Assembly: GCA_026686845.1 (NCBI GenBank)
Contig: JAIVEN010000006.1
Coordinates: forward strand, 37,246,501-37,310,500
Source of the DNA: Adenanthera pavonina
Taxonomy: Eukaryota; Streptophyta; Magnoliopsida; Fabales; Fabaceae
Reading direction: 5' to 3'
Length of the DNA: 64,000 nucleotides
In this document: positions 62,102 to 64,000 of the stretch, piece by piece
Position numbering within the stretch: the stretch's first letter is position 1
Layout: each line of letters begins with the position of its first letter
Made by a program: the position numbers and the translations under genes
The notes under the pieces: generated by a model
The model's input: the letters and a program-made list of their open reading frames with translations, nothing else
What the model was told of the DNA's origin: nothing
Database searches by the model: none

Positions 62102-63289
62102 TCACAAATATTGCTCCTGTATCCTGGCACGGTTCTCCTCCCACCACAACCTCGCATGCATCTCTCCAAACCGTTCTCGGCTGCATCAAAATAATGTAGA
62201 AAGCTAATTTTAATTTAAATGATCATGATTATGCATGATGCTGGTTACTTTTGAAGTATACCTACCTGTCCTCTGTATCATTACCATGGATTTTGTTTGA
62301 ATTGTTCTACCAAACATGATAACCTTAAATACCATGTTATCTTGTACCTCGTATCATTACATGCCATGGAAAGAACACTAGCCACAATGACTAAAAATGC
62401 TAAACCAATCAGAGTAATCGATTTGTGTACCTGAACCGGACACGCCTGAGTTCTCTGGTTCCACCTGGGAGTGCTCTGATGGTGATGTATACTCCTGGTT
62501 CATCCTGTTCAACCCATTCAGTCTCCATATCACTCGCATTGCTGAGTGAAAGCTCACCCGACTGCTCTCCCTCTCTTGATGAACTAGTCCTCACAGAGCC
62601 ATCTAAGGATGATGTTTCAGTCTTTGCCCCACTGATGCCAGAAAGTTTAGGTGTTGAAGCCAAACCACTTGTTTCATAGCAAGGGCGTTGTTGCATTGTG
62701 TGGTGATCCAGTGAATCGGATGAGGAATATCCCATTCCCATTTGACGGTGAAGAAGATGATGGGGTGGACGCTCTTTGCTAAGAGGAGGAGTGACAGGGC
62801 TTTCCCTAATAGATTCGATCTTCGAGCTCTGAAAAAACGGAGGTTCTTTAAATACAATGTAGGGCATACATCATCATTCCTAATTCCCTAACATAGAAGA
62901 TTTCATATGAACTGTTCTAGTAAACAAATAAGGCAACAATCCAGTAACACAATTATTATAGTGTGTTTATAGGAACCTGAAGTTCATTCACTTCCCAATC
63001 ATTCAAGATCGAGATCCTATCTTTTTTTTTTAGGTATTACAATTAGAAATGTCATCAAGCTTTTGCCTGAAAGACCGAAAGCAAATTCCTTCAGGCCTTG
63101 TTTACTAATGCAATTCTCACTTCTCATCATAGTGCAGAATGGTGAGTGCTCACCTCATCTTCGGATCTAGGCGGGGTTGGAAGAGGGCCTGCCTGTTGAT
63201 TGAACCTTTGAACATTGTACAACTCCATGACCTTGTCATAATTTTCTGCCCACCACCTTTGAGCTTGCCATTTATTAAACATCTCCCGG
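62102..63289 (-). CDS. BREVIS RADIX-like protein, C-terminal part (gene continues beyond window)
   Basis: Three exons are visible: 63289-63154, 62828-62431 and 62180-62102, ending at TGA, with GT-AG junctions and consistent phases. The first visible exon encodes the end of BRX domain 1 (REMFNKWQAQRWWAENYDKV and LPTPPRSEDE). The next encodes a Ser-rich linker and the start of BRX domain 2 (EWVEQDEPGVYITIRALPGG). The last encodes its end (RERFGEMHARLWWEENRARI, then QEQYL). Two BRX repeats are the family signature. The exons for the N-terminus and most of domain 1 lie beyond 64000. BRX-family proteins are plant-specific, act at the plasma membrane and nucleus, and affect root growth, phloem differentiation and auxin-linked signalling. 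Which paralogue this is cannot be told from the C-terminus alone. Confidence 0.93.
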
Positions 63290-64000
63290 CTGATTAAATT
63301 TATAAAATCATAATGAGTAAACAATCAATGACATGCAAAAAACCAACTGAGATTAAGTATTTCTTAGTATAAGTTTTTCAAGCCTCCGTAATCAGCTTGA
63401 AGACCAACTGCCCGAAGTCAATAGATGACCAATATTCAAGAAAAGTCATAAAAAGATACAACTTAAACCCCTCATAATGAACCATGTTACAACCTAAGCT
63501 TTTATGGGAAATGGAAGAACCAAAAGTTATAACAAAAACCTTCTAGATGCTTATCTTTTAAAAGCACCAAAAAAAAAAAAAAGATGCTGCTCTAACAAAT
63601 CATTCAACAGTTTGTGCACTAAGTTCTCATCTTTATTCAATTATTTCATGCAATGAATGCCACTGTGGTACAAAACCAAGCAGGCCTTTCCTTTTTTTTT
63701 TTTCTTTTGCATAGCTTCCTTTACTTTTTTTTGCCCCTCTTTCTTTTCCTTTTACTTTTTCTTTTTTGTGGGCAGGGGAGAGTGTGTTTAAATCACCGGC
63801 GCTAGAAGATAAAAAGGCTTTTTGCCTTTGTCCCATTTCTAGTCCTATAAGTCTAGAATGACTTGCTGATAATGGAACAAAGCTAAAGTCATGCCAAGAA
63901 GCTACCATGCAAACAAGACAGTTCCTGCTAGCGCAGAATCTGGACAGCCTTTAAAAGCATGTGATCATCACTCTCAAACAAACTTGTCCTCAATCGCCAG
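63290..64000 (-). other. Intron of the BRX-like gene
   Basis: No BRX exon was found between 63290 and the window edge, so this is intron, at least 711 bp. The minus-strand frame at 63908-63633 is Lys-rich low complexity and not part of the protein. Confidence 0.7.
63545..63588 (+). mobile_element. Possible poly(A) micro-insertion in the BRX-like intron
   Basis: agatgct at 63545-63551 recurs at 63582-63588 around 30 bp that end in a run of about 14 A. The duplication is only 7 bp, so chance is possible. Confidence 0.35.

Noticed and set aside
63633..63908. 91-residue minus-strand frame upstream of the BRX-like exons
   Set aside because: Lys-rich low complexity over a T-rich intron tract. BRX proteins have no such segment between the domain 1 exons.
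1..64000. CRISPR arrays, operons, bacterial signals, rRNA genes and known plant microRNA precursors
   Set aside because: None was found on reading both strands. The repeats present are plant microsatellites and transposons. The microRNA check was by eye for conserved mature sequences only.

Overview
The window is nuclear DNA of a flowering plant, most likely a eudicot. It has long AT-rich intergenic stretches, GT-AG introns, plant-only gene families (PLS-class pentatricopeptide protein, BIG GRAIN 1-like, GBF-interacting protein 1-like, BREVIS RADIX-like) and several layers of retrotransposon remains. Nothing bacterial, organellar or CRISPR-like is present. The species cannot be named from sequence alone.

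Left part (1-14.9 kb): a decayed RTE-type LINE (about 375-3530) lies upstream of a complete 11-exon DRG2-type GTPase gene (+, CDS 4167-11502, 399 aa). This gene runs toward a two-exon mitochondrial/plastid-type PPR gene (-, 14915-12587, 557 aa). In both genes the spliced reading frame closes exactly, which supports the exon boundaries.

Transposon nest (15.5-27.4 kb): a 5'-truncated LINE tail (+) comes first. It is followed by a minus-strand LINE whose ORF1 is split in its zinc knuckle by an 8.6-kb copia-type LTR element (17684-26283, 5-bp duplication ATTTC). The 5' LTR of that element is itself split by a 2.5-kb solo LTR of another family (18167-20703, 5-bp duplication AAGTG). The copia-type element keeps gag remains only and has Sirevirus-like multiple polypurine tracts.

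Middle (27.4-52.4 kb): mostly gene-poor, AT-rich DNA. It holds a tandem duplication (30.18-32.61 and 32.61-34.08 kb) in which each copy carries the same small two-exon reading frame on the minus strand, intact in the right copy and with a nonsense codon in the left. The left copy also carries a ~0.95-kb insertion. A BIG GRAIN 1-like gene (-, 43822-42626) and a Stowaway-like MITE (50991-51280) are also here.

Right part (52.4-64 kb): a complete 10-exon GBF-interacting-protein-1-like gene (-, 60489-52461, 855 aa), then the last three coding exons of a BREVIS RADIX-like gene (-) that runs off the right edge.

A recurring oddity is a set of tiny insertions made of a few bases plus poly(A), flanked by 12-17-bp direct repeats (7.0, 28.7 and 45.0 kb, with two weaker cases at 61.4 and 63.6 kb). 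They look like extremely 5'-truncated LINE insertion scars. The genes do not form one pathway. GTPase/ribosome function (DRG2), organelle RNA processing (PPR) and growth/auxin-related regulation (BG1-like, BRX-like) sit side by side as is usual in plant chromosomes.
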